Notes: generated by a model not told the origin, from the sequence alone. A DNA stretch of 64,000 nucleotides from Inquilinus sp. Marseille-Q2685 (GCF_916619195.1 NZ_CAKAKL010000002.1:434001-498000); one strand, 5' to 3'. Shown: positions 17,208 through 25,472, numbered from the stretch's first letter. Program-made: numbers and translations.

Positions 17208-18995
17208 TCAACCACCCTCGTTGAAATCGTCCAGCAACGCCGCGATCCGGCCGGAATCGGTCTGGTCCAGCATCATCCGGGCGCGGCGGGCGGCGGCGAC
17301 GCTGTCCAGCGTCAGGATCCGGCGCTTGACCTCCAGGAGGCGCAGCGGCGCCATCGACAGGTCGCGGATGCCCAGGCCCACCAGCAGCGCGGTGAAGCGC
17401 GGATCACCCGCGATCTCGCCGCAGGCGCTGACCGGGATGCGGGCGCGCAGCGCCGCCTCGACCGTGAACTGCACCAGCCGCAGCACCGAGGTGTGCAGCG
17501 GGTCGTAGAGATGCGACACGGCCTCGTCGCCGCGGTCGGCGGCCAGGGTGTACATCACCAGGTCGTTGGTGCCGATGGCGAAGAAATCGACCTCGCGCGC
17601 CAGGGCGTCGGCGATCAGCGCCGCCCCCGGCACCTCGATCATGACCCCGAGCGGCGGCATCGCCGCCGGCACAGGCACCCGGCGCCGCTTCAGCCGCCGC
17701 ATCGTCCGGTCCAGCGCCGCCTTGACCGCGCGGATCTCGCCGATGGCGGTGATCATCGGCAGCAGCACCCGGATCGGCCCGTGCGCCCCGGCCCGCAGGA
17801 TCGCCGCCAGCTGCGTCTCCAGCAGCTTCGGCTCCTTCAGCGACAGCCGGATGGCGCGCAGGCCGAGCGAGGGGTTGGCGGTCTCGGCGAAGCGGCCGCC
17901 CAGGGCGGACGCGATCTTGTCGCCGCCGAGGTCGAGGGTGCGGATCGTCACCGGCTTGCCGGCCATGCCCTCGACCACGCCGCGCAGGATCGAATACTGC
18001 TCCTCCTCGCCCGGCAGGTCGTCCCGGTTCATGAACATGAACTCGGTGCGCAAGAGGCCCACCCCGGCGGCGTTGAGCTCGGCCGACATCTGCACGTCGC
18101 GCGGCAGCTCGACATTGGCCGACAGGGTGACGTCGACGCCGTCGCGGGTCCGCGAGGGCAGACCGACCAGCGCCTCGAGCTGCTTGCGGTCGGCCCGCGC
18201 CAGGTCGCGCCGGATGCGGTAGGCGGACAGGGTCTCCGGCGTCGGGTCGATGATCACCTGGCCGGCGGTGCCGTCGACGATCACGGTCTGGCCGGGGCGG
18301 ACCCCGGCCAGGAGGCCCGGCACGCCCAGCACCGCCGGCAGGCCGAGCGACCGCGCCATCACCGCGGTGTGGCTCTGGGCGCCGCCGAGGGCCGAGGCGA
18401 AGCCCGCCACCCGGCGCGGGTCCATCAGCGCGGTGTCGGCCGGGGTGATCTCCTCGGCCAGCACGATGCTGCCCTCGGGCAGGTTGGCGAAGGCCTGGAA
18501 CTGGCGCTTGGTCAGGTTGCGGATCAGCCGGGCGCCGACCTCGCGGATGTCGTCGATCCGGCTGGCCAGATAGCTGTCGTCCATCGCCGCGAACTGGGCG
18601 GCAATCGACGCGATCTCCGACTGCACCGCGTATTCGGCGTTGACCCGCTCCTCGGCGATGCGGGTCTCGACCCCGCGCAGCAGGCGCGAGCCGGACAGGA
18701 TCGCGGCATGGGCGTCCAGCAGGTAGCCGACATCCTCCGCCGCCTGCTCCGGCAGCGCCTGGGCCTTGGCCTTCAGCTTCTTGATCTGGCGCCGGGACTT
18801 GGCCAGGGCTTCGGCGAAGCGCTCGCGCTCGCCGGCCAGGTCGGCCTCCTCCAGCCGGTATTCCGGCACCTGTTCGAAGCCGCTCTCGATCAGATGGGCC
18901 GGGCCGATGGCGACGCCGCCGGAGACGGCGAGGCCGCCCAGCACGATCTCCCGGCTGGGCGCGGGCGGGGGCAGGTCGGCGATCCGGGTCGCCAT
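17208..18995 (-). CDS. ptsI: PTS Enzyme I, phosphoenolpyruvate--protein phosphotransferase
   Basis: First enzyme of the phosphorelay: it autophosphorylates with PEP and passes phosphate to HPr. 595 aa. The phosphohistidine is H209 in GGAQSHTAVMARS, the HPr-binding helical region lies in the first 140 residues, and the PEP-binding TIM barrel includes LRTEFMFMNRDDLPGEEEQ and the active-site Cys in SACGEIAGDP. No N-terminal GAF domain is present, so it is built like classical EI and not like EI-Ntr (PtsP). It follows ptsH by 4 bp. With EIIA(Man), HPr, HprK and RapZ upstream and no EIIB/EIIC permease nearby, the relay probably serves regulation and not sugar uptake (inference). Confidence 0.94.
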   Translation of the reverse strand: MATRIADLPPPAPSREIVLGGLAVSGGVAIGPAHLIESGFEQVPEYRLEEADLAGERERFAEALAKSRRQIKKLKAKAQALPEQAAEDVGYLLDAHAAILSGSRLLRGVETRIAEERVNAEYAVQSEIASIAAQFAAMDDSYLASRIDDIREVGARLIRNLTKRQFQAFANLPEGSIVLAEEITPADTALMDPRRVAGFASALGGAQSHTAVMARSLGLPAVLGVPGLLAGVRPGQTVIVDGTAGQVIIDPTPETLSAYRIRRDLARADRKQLEALVGLPSRTRDGVDVTLSANVELPRDVQMSAELNAAGVGLLRTEFMFMNRDDLPGEEEQYSILRGVVEGMAGKPVTIRTLDLGGDKIASALGGRFAETANPSLGLRAIRLSLKEPKLLETQLAAILRAGAHGPIRVLLPMITAIGEIRAVKAALDRTMRRLKRRRVPVPAAMPPLGVMIEVPGAALIADALAREVDFFAIGTNDLVMYTLAADRGDEAVSHLYDPLHTSVLRLVQFTVEAALRARIPVSACGEIAGDPRFTALLVGLGIRDLSMAPLRLLEVKRRILTLDSVAAARRARMMLDQTDSGRIAALLDDFNEGG

Positions 18996-18999
18996 GGAA

Positions 19000-19302
19000 T
19001 CAGTCCTCGTCGAAGCCGCGCTCGACCAGGGAGACGAGCGCCGTCAGGGCTTCCGCCGCCTGCGGCCCGGCCGCGGCGATGGCGATGTCGGTGCCGGGGC
19101 CGGCCGCCAGCATCATCAGCCCCATGATCGACTGGCCGCCGACCTCGGTGCCGTTGCGCTCGACCCAGATCTCGGCGTCGAACTCGGCCACCAGCTTGAC
19201 GAACTTCGCCGCCGCCCGGGCGTGCAGGCCGCGCTGGTTGCAGATGGTAACGCTGCGGGTCAGCCGTTCCTCGGCCATGTCCGGGGTCCCCGGGCCGGTC
19301 AT
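19000..19302 (-). CDS. ptsH: HPr phosphocarrier protein
   Basis: 100 aa from the ATG at 19302, which overlaps the EIIA stop codon in ATGA; a second in-frame ATG at 19278 (MAEERL) would give the more usual 92 aa. The phosphorylatable histidine is H27 in NQRGLHARAAAKFVKLV. A serine in GGQSIMGLMML sits 31 residues later (S58), the same spacing as His15-Ser46 in model HPr, so this HPr can be a target of the HprK encoded upstream. Cytosolic. Its partners are EI (4 bp downstream) and EIIA(Man) (overlapping upstream). Confidence 0.95.
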   Translation of the reverse strand: MTGPGTPDMAEERLTRSVTICNQRGLHARAAAKFVKLVAEFDAEIWVERNGTEVGGQSIMGLMMLAAGPGTDIAIAAAGPQAAEALTALVSLVERGFDED

Positions 19303-19724
19303 TTGCGCTTCTCGGGCTTCAGCAGGGCCGAGGCCACGCTGATGTATTTCTGCCCCGCTTCGCGGGCCGCGGTCACGGCGTCGGTCAGGGTGTCGGTCTT
19401 CCGCACCGAGGCCAGCTTGATCAGCATCGGCAGGTTGATGCCGGCGATCACCTCGACATTGGCGCGGTCGAGGATCGAGATCGCGAGGTTCGACGGCGTG
19501 CCGCCGAACATGTCGGTCAGCAGCACCACGCCGCGCCCGCCATCGACCGCGGAGACCTTGTCCATGATCTCGGCCCGGCGCTGCTCCATATCGTCCTCGG
19601 GCCCGATGCAGACCGTGGCGACCTGGGGCTGCGCGCCCACCACATGCTCCATCGCCGCGACGAACTCGTCGGCGAGACGACCATGGGTCACGAGGACCAT
19701 GCCGATCATCGGGTGGGTGGTCAT
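19299..19724 (-). CDS. manX: PTS mannose-family EIIA component
   Basis: 141-aa standalone EIIA of the mannose family. The active-site histidine is H14 in MVLVTHGRLADEF, and LLTDMFGGTPSNLA is the family signature at the dimer interface. In alphaproteobacteria this stand-alone EIIA receives phosphate from HPr and is thought to act as a regulatory output because no EIIBC partner exists; none is seen here either. The start ATG at 19724 has an AGGAAGG tract somewhat far upstream. It is coupled to ptsH by an ATGA overlap and follows rapZ by 28 bp. Confidence 0.93.
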   Translation of the reverse strand: MTTHPMIGMVLVTHGRLADEFVAAMEHVVGAQPQVATVCIGPEDDMEQRRAEIMDKVSAVDGGRGVVLLTDMFGGTPSNLAISILDRANVEVIAGINLPMLIKLASVRKTDTLTDAVTAAREAGQKYISVASALLKPEKRK

Positions 19725-19752
19725 GTCGTTCCGGTTGCCTTCCTGTCAGCCC

Positions 19753-20637
19753 TTACGTCGGCATGTCGCGATGGACCAGCCCGCGGCGATAGCCCTGGCC
19801 GTCCAGCCAGGCCGCCAGCGTCTCCGCCACGAACACCGATCGATGTTTGCCGCCGGTGCAGCCGACGGCGATGGTGAGATAGCTCTTGCCCTCGCGGTTG
19901 TAGCGCGGCAGCAGCGGTTCGAGCAGGCCGAACAGCGAGGCCATGAACGGGTCGAACTGGGCGTCGCGCCGGATCATCGCCTGCACCGCCGGGTCCTGGC
20001 CGGTCTGCGGCCGCAGGTCCGGCACCCAGTGCGGGTTGTCGAGGAAGCGGACGTCGAACACCAGGTCGGCCTCGCGCGGCAGGCCGCGCTTGAAGGAGAA
20101 CGACATCACCGTGACATAGAGGCCGGGCGTGGTGTCGAGGCCGAAATGCCCCTCGATCAGCCGCCGCAGGTCCTGCGGGCTGGTCAGCGAGGTGTCGACC
20201 ACCACATCGGCCAGGAGGCGCAGCGGATACAATTCCAGCCGCTCGCGCCGGATGCCGTCCGCCACCGGCCGGTCGATCGCCAGCGGGTGGCGCCGCCGGG
20301 TCTCGGTGTAGCGGCGCTGCAGCACCTCGTCGTCGGCGTCGACGAACAGCAGCCGCACGTCGACGTCGCCGCGGGCGCGCAGGGCCGCGATCTCGGCCTC
20401 CAGCGCCTCGACCGAGAAGCCGCGGGTGCGGGTGTCGATGGTTACAGCCATCGGCCGGCCCTCGGCATGGTCGACCAGGGGGCCCAGCAGCGCGATCGGC
20501 AGATTGTCGATCGCCTCGTGGCCGAGATCCTCGAGGGTCTTGAGCGAGGTGGAATGGCCGGCGCCGGACAGGCCGGTCACCAGCACCAGACGATGGCGGA
20601 CGCCGGGATGCGCCGTGGTTTGGGGATCAGCCTGCAT
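19753..20637 (-). CDS. rapZ: RapZ-family nucleotide/RNA-binding adaptor (YvcJ-like)
   Basis: 294 aa. The N-terminal P-loop domain and C-terminal domain (GCTGGKHRSVFVAE at 259-272) are those of RapZ/YvcJ. In E. coli RapZ binds the GlmZ sRNA and senses glucosamine-6-phosphate; in alphaproteobacteria it is always near hprK and PTS genes. The P-loop reads GLSGAGHST (22-30): the invariant Lys is His28, so ATP hydrolysis is doubtful. The start codon and codons 2-3 lie inside the left arm of a 268-bp palindromic repeat (20629-20896), so the repeat supplies the translation start. No other ATG precedes the conserved LVLVTGLSG, and the first 14 residues are not family-like. Confidence 0.92.
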   Translation of the reverse strand: MQADPQTTAHPGVRHRLVLVTGLSGAGHSTSLKTLEDLGHEAIDNLPIALLGPLVDHAEGRPMAVTIDTRTRGFSVEALEAEIAALRARGDVDVRLLFVDADDEVLQRRYTETRRRHPLAIDRPVADGIRRERLELYPLRLLADVVVDTSLTSPQDLRRLIEGHFGLDTTPGLYVTVMSFSFKRGLPREADLVFDVRFLDNPHWVPDLRPQTGQDPAVQAMIRRDAQFDPFMASLFGLLEPLLPRYNREGKSYLTIAVGCTGGKHRSVFVAETLAAWLDGQGYRRGLVHRDMPT

Positions 20638-20896
20638 TTCTCAGACCCCTTGTGCCCTGCGCCGACGCCACAGGCCGCCAGGGCAGGAGAGCGGCGCAGC
20701 GCGATGTCGCACATCGGGCAAGCCGCTCGACGCACCCTGGCGGCCTGTGGCGTCGGCCCGGAGGGTCGCCTTGCGGCGGCCGCCTGCGGGCGCGGGCCGC
20801 TCGACCGTATGGCCTGATACGCTCTTCGCAGCCCGCGCCCTCATTCGACTCGCCGCAAGGCGACGCAGGGCGCAAGGGGTCTGAGAAATGCAGGCT
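20629..20896. repeat. 268-bp nested palindromic element between hprK and rapZ
   Basis: Terminal inverted repeats of 33 nt (20629-20661 and 20864-20896) match with one mismatch; the inner part reads TTCTCAGACCCCTTG on the left. Inside are two further perfect hairpins. Hairpin A pairs 20661-20683 with 20735-20757 (23 bp). Hairpin B pairs 20765-20778 with 20851-20864 (14 bp) and then 20788-20797 with 20831-20840 (10 bp). Folded as RNA or single-stranded DNA it would form a three-way junction with two long arms. No transposase is encoded, and no target duplication was recognised. The element fills the whole hprK-rapZ gap: it ends 5 bp before the hprK stop codon and includes the first three rapZ codons. 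It resembles a MITE or palindromic intergenic repeat; the family is unknown to me. Confidence 0.9.
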
Positions 20897-20901
20897 AGTG
20901 C

Positions 20902-21339
20902 TCATCGTGCGAGACGGTGTTCGGGCAGGGCCAGCGCGGTCAGGGCCAGGCGCAGCTTGACCGGCGCCGAGGCCTCGAACGGCGCCACCGAGACCAGCGG
21001 CAGGCGGATGCCGAGATAGGCGCACACCGCCGGCTCCGGCAGCCGCTCGATCGCCTCGGCCGGCTTCAGGTCGGCGACCAGCAGCACCGGGGCGGCCGGC
21101 ACGAAGGGCACCGGGATCGGGCCGAAGCCGCGGGCCTCGATCAGCCCGGCCAGGACGGCGGGCGGGCGCGCCACCACGACGCCGCCCTCGAGCGAGAGCT
21201 GCACGCGGTCGTCGGCGACCAGACGCCCCCCGGCATCGATCAGCCGGAGGGCCAGGTCGGATTTGCCGCTGCCCGACGGCCCGCGCAGCAGCACGCCGCG
21301 GCCGTCGACTGCGACGCAGGTCGCATGGATCGTCGCCAT
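20902..21339 (-). CDS. hprK: HPr kinase/phosphorylase, short alphaproteobacterial form
   Basis: 145 aa from the ATG at 21339 (MATIHATCVAVDG), the conserved start of the short HprK that consists only of the C-terminal kinase domain. Walker A is GPSGSGKS at 20-27, and VADDRV near 41-46 holds the acidic residues used for Mg2+ and catalysis. The frame extends upstream to a TTG at 21405 but that extension is not family-like. The enzyme phosphorylates HPr on its regulatory serine. It lies downstream of the SH3/PPC protein gene and chvG, and a palindromic element separates it from rapZ. Cytosolic. Confidence 0.93.
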   Translation of the reverse strand: MATIHATCVAVDGRGVLLRGPSGSGKSDLALRLIDAGGRLVADDRVQLSLEGGVVVARPPAVLAGLIEARGFGPIPVPFVPAAPVLLVADLKPAEAIERLPEPAVCAYLGIRLPLVSVAPFEASAPVKLRLALTALALPEHRLAR

Positions 21340-21411
21340 CGCGGGTGGGAAGGTGACCGGCCCCCCGACGCCTGTCAATCGCAACGGCAAATCGTCTGAC
21401 AACAAGACGCG

Positions 21412-22899
21412 TTATTTCGCCGGCACCGCCTTGGCCTCCAGCGTGTAGGGCGTGTCGCCCTGATAGGAGTAGACGCGCAGCAGATAGGTGCCGGGGTCCA
21501 GCCTCAGCTGCAGCTCCTCCGGATCGGTGCCGGATTCGGCGCCGCTGATCAGGCTTTCCTGGTCCGAGGCGCGCAGGAGGTCGATGTCGGCGTCGCCCTG
21601 CTCCATGGTCATGCGGATGGTGACGTCGGCGCGGTTGACCAGGGTGAAGCGCCAATAGTCGTCGCGGTCGGTGAAGCCGACCCAGTCCTTGACGGTCACC
21701 GGCTGCGGCCCGACGCGCTCGATCGTGCCGGCCTCGTCGGGGGTGTTGCCGGCATGGTCCGGCGGCGGCGGGGCGGCGGCCGCGCCGGCCACGGTGACCC
21801 GGTATTCGGTGGCCTCGCTGCCGGCCGGATAGACGTTCAGGTAGTAGGTGCCGGGATCGAGCGTCGCGGTCAGCGCCTCCGCCTCGGTGTCGGTGTTGGT
21901 GCCGCTCAGCAGATAGGCGCCGTCGGTCCCCTCCAGGTTGATGTCGGCGTCGGCTGACAGGCCGTCCAGGCCGATGGTGACGGCCTGCCGCTCGCGGATC
22001 GTGAAGGCGTAGTAGTCGCTGGAATCGGCCGGGCCGACCCAGTCGCTGGCCTCGGCGCTGCCACCGGTGACGTCGCCCAGGTCGCGGGCGCCGGACTGGT
22101 TCGATCCCGCCGAATCCGGCGGCGGCGCTTCGCCCGGGGTGCCGGAGACGGAGAGGCGGTACGGCGTGTCGTCGCCGTAGCTGGTGATCACCAGGTAGTA
22201 GGTGCCGGGCCCGACCACCGTGGCGATGCGCTCGTCGTCGGAGCCGCCATTGGCCGAGGAGCCGAGGGTGCTGTCGTCGCCGTCCTTCAGTTCGATATCG
22301 GCATCGCCGGTCATCCCGGCGAGCGTGACGGTCAGGTCGGTCCAGCCCTCGGTGGTGATGGCATAGACGTCGGTCTGGTCGCTGTTCGAGACCCGGCCCT
22401 CGGCGGCGAGCGGGGAGGAGCCCACGGTCCCGAGCGGCGTCGCGGTCCCGATCGTGTCGTCGGCGGAGCCGTCGGCCGGGTCCAGGTCGGGCGCGCCGGC
22501 ACCGGCGCCGGGCATGGCGATGCGCATCGGCGCCAGCGTCTGCGCCCACATGTAGCCGACCGGCGTCTTCGGCGTCTGCACCCGCCCCCAGCCGCCCGCG
22601 GCCAGCCGGCCGGTGACGATGACCTGGGACCCGAAGGGCAGCGTCTCCTTCAGCTCGGCGGTGCCGTTCGGGGCGCCGCGGACCGAGGCGCTGGCCCAGG
22701 TGACGAAGGACAGCGCGTCCATCTCCTCGAGCACCGCCGGAGCGGCCGGTGCCTCGGCCGGCGCCGCCGGCTCGGCCGCATCGGCCTGGACCTGGACGAC
22801 CACCGGCGGCGGCACCACCGTCTGGGTCTGGGCCAGGGCCGGCGCCGCGGCCAGGGCGAAGACGCTGCCGAGCAGCAGCCCGCGCAGGCTCGATGTCAT
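21412..22899 (-). CDS. Exported protein with SH3-like domain and three PPC-type repeats
   Basis: 495 aa. A signal peptide (MTSSLRGLLLGSVFALAAAP, cleavage near ALAQ 24) and a Pro/Ala linker lead to a bacterial SH3-like domain at about 60-115 (ASVRGAPNGTAEL, GWGRVQTPKTPVGYMWA). Three pre-peptidase C-terminal (PPC)-like beta domains of about 100 residues follow. Each contains a DxYxF/I core and a PGTYYL or PGTYLL strand: VGPGTYYLVITSYGDD, LDPGTYYLNVYPAGS, LDPGTYLLRVYSYQGD. ATG at 22899 follows GGGGG. A GTG start overlapping the chvG stop (22944) is possible but would hide the signal peptide. Its place between chvG and hprK suggests a link to envelope sensing by ChvG. It has no catalytic motif. 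Confidence 0.82.
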   Translation of the reverse strand: MTSSLRGLLLGSVFALAAAPALAQTQTVVPPPVVVQVQADAAEPAAPAEAPAAPAVLEEMDALSFVTWASASVRGAPNGTAELKETLPFGSQVIVTGRLAAGGWGRVQTPKTPVGYMWAQTLAPMRIAMPGAGAGAPDLDPADGSADDTIGTATPLGTVGSSPLAAEGRVSNSDQTDVYAITTEGWTDLTVTLAGMTGDADIELKDGDDSTLGSSANGGSDDERIATVVGPGTYYLVITSYGDDTPYRLSVSGTPGEAPPPDSAGSNQSGARDLGDVTGGSAEASDWVGPADSSDYYAFTIRERQAVTIGLDGLSADADINLEGTDGAYLLSGTNTDTEAEALTATLDPGTYYLNVYPAGSEATEYRVTVAGAAAAPPPPDHAGNTPDEAGTIERVGPQPVTVKDWVGFTDRDDYWRFTLVNRADVTIRMTMEQGDADIDLLRASDQESLISGAESGTDPEELQLRLDPGTYLLRVYSYQGDTPYTLEAKAVPAK

Positions 22900-22940
22900 G
22901 AAAATCCCCCTTCGATGCGGAATGTCGTGGATGCCGTCGC

Positions 22941-24689
22941 TCACTTCGCCGGAATCTTCACCGTGAAGCGGGCGCCCGGGCGGCCCTCGCGGTTCTCGGC
23001 GAAGATCTCGCCGCGATGGGCGGTGATGATCTGCTTGGAGATGCTGAGGCCCAGGCCGGAATGGGTGCCGAACTTCTCGCCGGCCGGGCGCTCGGTGTAG
23101 AACCGGTCGAAGATCGCCTCCAGCTTGGCCGGCGGGATGCCGGGCCCGTCATCCTCGATCGTGGCGATCACCCAGGCGCCCTCGCGCCGGGCGCGCAGGG
23201 TGATGGCGCCGTCGGGGGGCGAGAACGAGATCGCGTTGGTGATCAGGTTGCGGAACACCTGCACCAGCCGGTCCTCGATTCCGGGCACGGTCAGGGCCGA
23301 GCCGGGCGGCAGGCTCAGGCTGATCTTGAGGCCGGTGTCCTCCAGCGTGGTCTTGTACAGCTCGGTCAGCATGCCCAGCATGCGGGCGATGTCGACCGTC
23401 CCGGTCTCGGCCCGCGACAGCTCGGCGTCCAGTCGCGAGGCGTCGGAGATGTCGGTGATCAGCCGGTCCAGCCGCTGCACGTCCTCCAGGATGATGGCCA
23501 TCAGCCGGCGCTGCTGCGCCGGATCGGTGATCCGGGCGGTGGTCTCGACCGCGCTGCGCAGCGAGGTCAGCGGGTTCTTGATCTCGTGCGAGACGTCGGC
23601 GGCGAAGCGCTCGATCGCATCGATCCGGGTCCACAGCGCCGCGGTCATGGCCCGCAGCGCCGAGGCCAGCTCGCCGATCTCGTCGCGCCGGCCGCTCATG
23701 TCCGGGATCTCGATCTTGCGGCCGCGGCCCTGCTGCACCCGCTCCGCCGCCCGGGCCAGCCGGCGGATCGGCCGGGTGATGGTGCCGGCGAGATACAGCG
23801 ACAGGATGATGGTGACGCCCAGCGCGATGGCGAAGACCTTCAGGATCTCCTCGCGCACGGTCTGCAGGTTGCCCTCGATGTTGACGCCCTCGCGGGTCAT
23901 CAGCACCGCGCCCAGCACCAGCCGCACGCGCTGCACCGGCACGGCGACGCCGAGCATCAGCTTGCCGTCCTCGCGGGTCCAGATCTGGCGGCCGACGCCG
24001 CCGCCGAGGGCGGCGCGGACGCTGGCATAGTCGTTCGCCTGCTGGTCCTGGCGCTCGACATAGCTCGGCCAGCGCTTGCGTGGCCCGGCGAACTCGGTCG
24101 ACCAGTCGTAGATCGCGTCCCAGATGCTGCGCAGCCAGCCCTTCGACTGGGGCGGCAGCAGCGGCCGCACCTCGATGATGCCGCCGGGCTGGCCCAGCAT
24201 CCGGCTGTCGGCCACCAGCTTGCCGTCGGCGCCGAACAGCCGGGCCCTGGTGTCGTTGGTCTGGTACACCCGGCGCACGATCTGGCGGGCGTTGTCGGGG
24301 TCCAGCGACTGCACCGTGTCGACGCCGCCGACCACCGCCGCCTCGGCCAGGTTGGCGGCCAGGATCGTGGCCTCGGCGTCGAGCGAGGACAGCTCGTTCT
24401 CGATCAGCCGCTCCTGGTAGGACGACAGGTACAGCATGCCGCCGACCAGCATCATCAGCGCCATCATGTTGACGGCCAGGACGCGGGCGGTGAGCTTGGA
24501 GAAGAAGCGCCGGCGCAGGCGCGCGACCGGGGCGTCGACGGTACGGCCGCCGACCGGGGTCGCGGTGATCGGCTCGGCAGCCGGCTCCGGCGCGGCGGCC
24601 TGGGCGGCGCCGGTCTGGGGCGGGCTGTCCTCGGCCGGCTCGCCGAGGCGCGGCGCCGGGCCGCGGGAGGCTCGTAACGGGGCCGTCAT
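22941..24689 (-). CDS. chvG: ChvG-type sensor histidine kinase
   Basis: 582-aa inner-membrane kinase. It has a cytosolic Ala/Pro-rich N-tail, TM1 around 68-88 (VLAVNMMALMMLVGGMLYL), a periplasmic sensor of about 200 residues, TM2 (FAIALGVTIILSLYLAGT), HAMP, and the H-box FAADVSHEIKNPLTSLRS with H368. The N, G1 and G2 boxes are present (NLITNAISFS, DDGPGIPP, HSGLGLSISKQI). The gene order with chvI and hprK is the conserved alphaproteobacterial ChvG/ChvI (ExoS/BatS) locus, which responds to acid or envelope stress. ChvI is encoded 59 bp upstream. Target genes in this window are unknown. Confidence 0.95.
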   Translation of the reverse strand: MTAPLRASRGPAPRLGEPAEDSPPQTGAAQAAAPEPAAEPITATPVGGRTVDAPVARLRRRFFSKLTARVLAVNMMALMMLVGGMLYLSSYQERLIENELSSLDAEATILAANLAEAAVVGGVDTVQSLDPDNARQIVRRVYQTNDTRARLFGADGKLVADSRMLGQPGGIIEVRPLLPPQSKGWLRSIWDAIYDWSTEFAGPRKRWPSYVERQDQQANDYASVRAALGGGVGRQIWTREDGKLMLGVAVPVQRVRLVLGAVLMTREGVNIEGNLQTVREEILKVFAIALGVTIILSLYLAGTITRPIRRLARAAERVQQGRGRKIEIPDMSGRRDEIGELASALRAMTAALWTRIDAIERFAADVSHEIKNPLTSLRSAVETTARITDPAQQRRLMAIILEDVQRLDRLITDISDASRLDAELSRAETGTVDIARMLGMLTELYKTTLEDTGLKISLSLPPGSALTVPGIEDRLVQVFRNLITNAISFSPPDGAITLRARREGAWVIATIEDDGPGIPPAKLEAIFDRFYTERPAGEKFGTHSGLGLSISKQIITAHRGEIFAENREGRPGARFTVKIPAK

Positions 24690-24748
24690 GGCGTCATGCG
24701 GCGGTCAGCTCCGCACCGCGGCCGGGAAGGGGGCGGCCGCCGGTACGT

Positions 24749-25447
24749 TCAGGCCTCCTTGTAGCGATAGCCGACGCCGTACAGCGTCTCGATGTGGCTG
24801 AACTCCGTGTCGACCGCCTTGAACTTCTTGCGGATGCGCTTGATGTGGCTGTCGATGGTGCGGTCGTCGACATAGATGTGCTCGCCATAGGCGGCGTCCA
24901 TCAGCTGGTCGCGGCTCTTGACATGGCCGGGGCGGATCGCCAGCGCCTTGACCAGCAGGAACTCGGTGACCGTCAGGTCGATGGTCTCGCCGCGCCACAG
25001 GCAGGCGTGGCGGTTGCCGTCCAGCGTCAGGTCGCCGCGGGTCACCACGGCGGAGGGATCGGCGGGCGTGGTGTCGGCCGCCAGCTGCTCGCGCCGCAGC
25101 AGGGCCCGGATGCGCTCGATCAGCAGGCGCTGCGAGAACGGCTTCTTGATGTAGTCGTCGGCGCCCATGCGCAGGCCGAGCAGCTCGTCGACCTCGTCGT
25201 CCTTCGAGGTCAGGAAGATCACCGGCATGTTGGTGGTCTTGCGCAGCCGGCCCAGCAGCTCCATCCCGTCCATGCGCGGCATCTTGATGTCGAGCACGGC
25301 GAGGTCGACCGGCTTCTGCGCCAGCCCGCGCAGCGCTTCGTCGCCGTCGGAGAAGGTGCGGACCTCATAGCCTTCCGACTCCAGTGACATCGCGACCGAT
25401 GTCAGGATGTTGCGATCGTCGTCGACCAGCGCGATGGTCTGGGCCAT
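24749..25447 (-). CDS. chvI: ChvI-type response regulator (OmpR family)
   Basis: 232 aa. Receiver domain with acidic pair D9/D10, phospho-acceptor D53 in [14 protein letters not shown]80 and K102 (KKPF), followed by an OmpR/PhoB winged helix with [19 protein letters not shown] and [12 protein letters not shown] at 25447 follows GGAGGGGGCC; the longer upstream frame lacks family similarity. ChvI controls exopolysaccharide, motility and envelope genes in rhizobia and brucellae, and the family is conserved in this order. In rhizobia pckA sits divergently upstream of chvI; here a HugZ-like gene takes that place. Confidence 0.95.
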   Translation of the reverse strand: MAQTIALVDDDRNILTSVAMSLESEGYEVRTFSDGDEALRGLAQKPVDLAVLDIKMPRMDGMELLGRLRKTTNMPVIFLTSKDDEVDELLGLRMGADDYIKKPFSQRLLIERIRALLRREQLAADTTPADPSAVVTRGDLTLDGNRHACLWRGETIDLTVTEFLLVKALAIRPGHVKSRDQLMDAAYGEHIYVDDRTIDSHIKRIRKKFKAVDTEFSHIETLYGVGYRYKEA

Positions 25448-25472
25448 GGCCCCCTCCACTCTCACCACCCGC

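Noticed and set aside
16341-19127. Long plus-strand open frame across the epimerase and ptsI
   Set aside because: It has the same antisense low-complexity character; ptsI and the epimerase on the minus strand have clear catalytic motifs.
20627-22549. Minus-strand open frame running through the palindromic element and out of frame through hprK and the SH3/PPC gene
   Set aside because: It overlaps two real genes in a shifted frame and translates the palindrome into repeats of Arg/Pro; no protein is supported.
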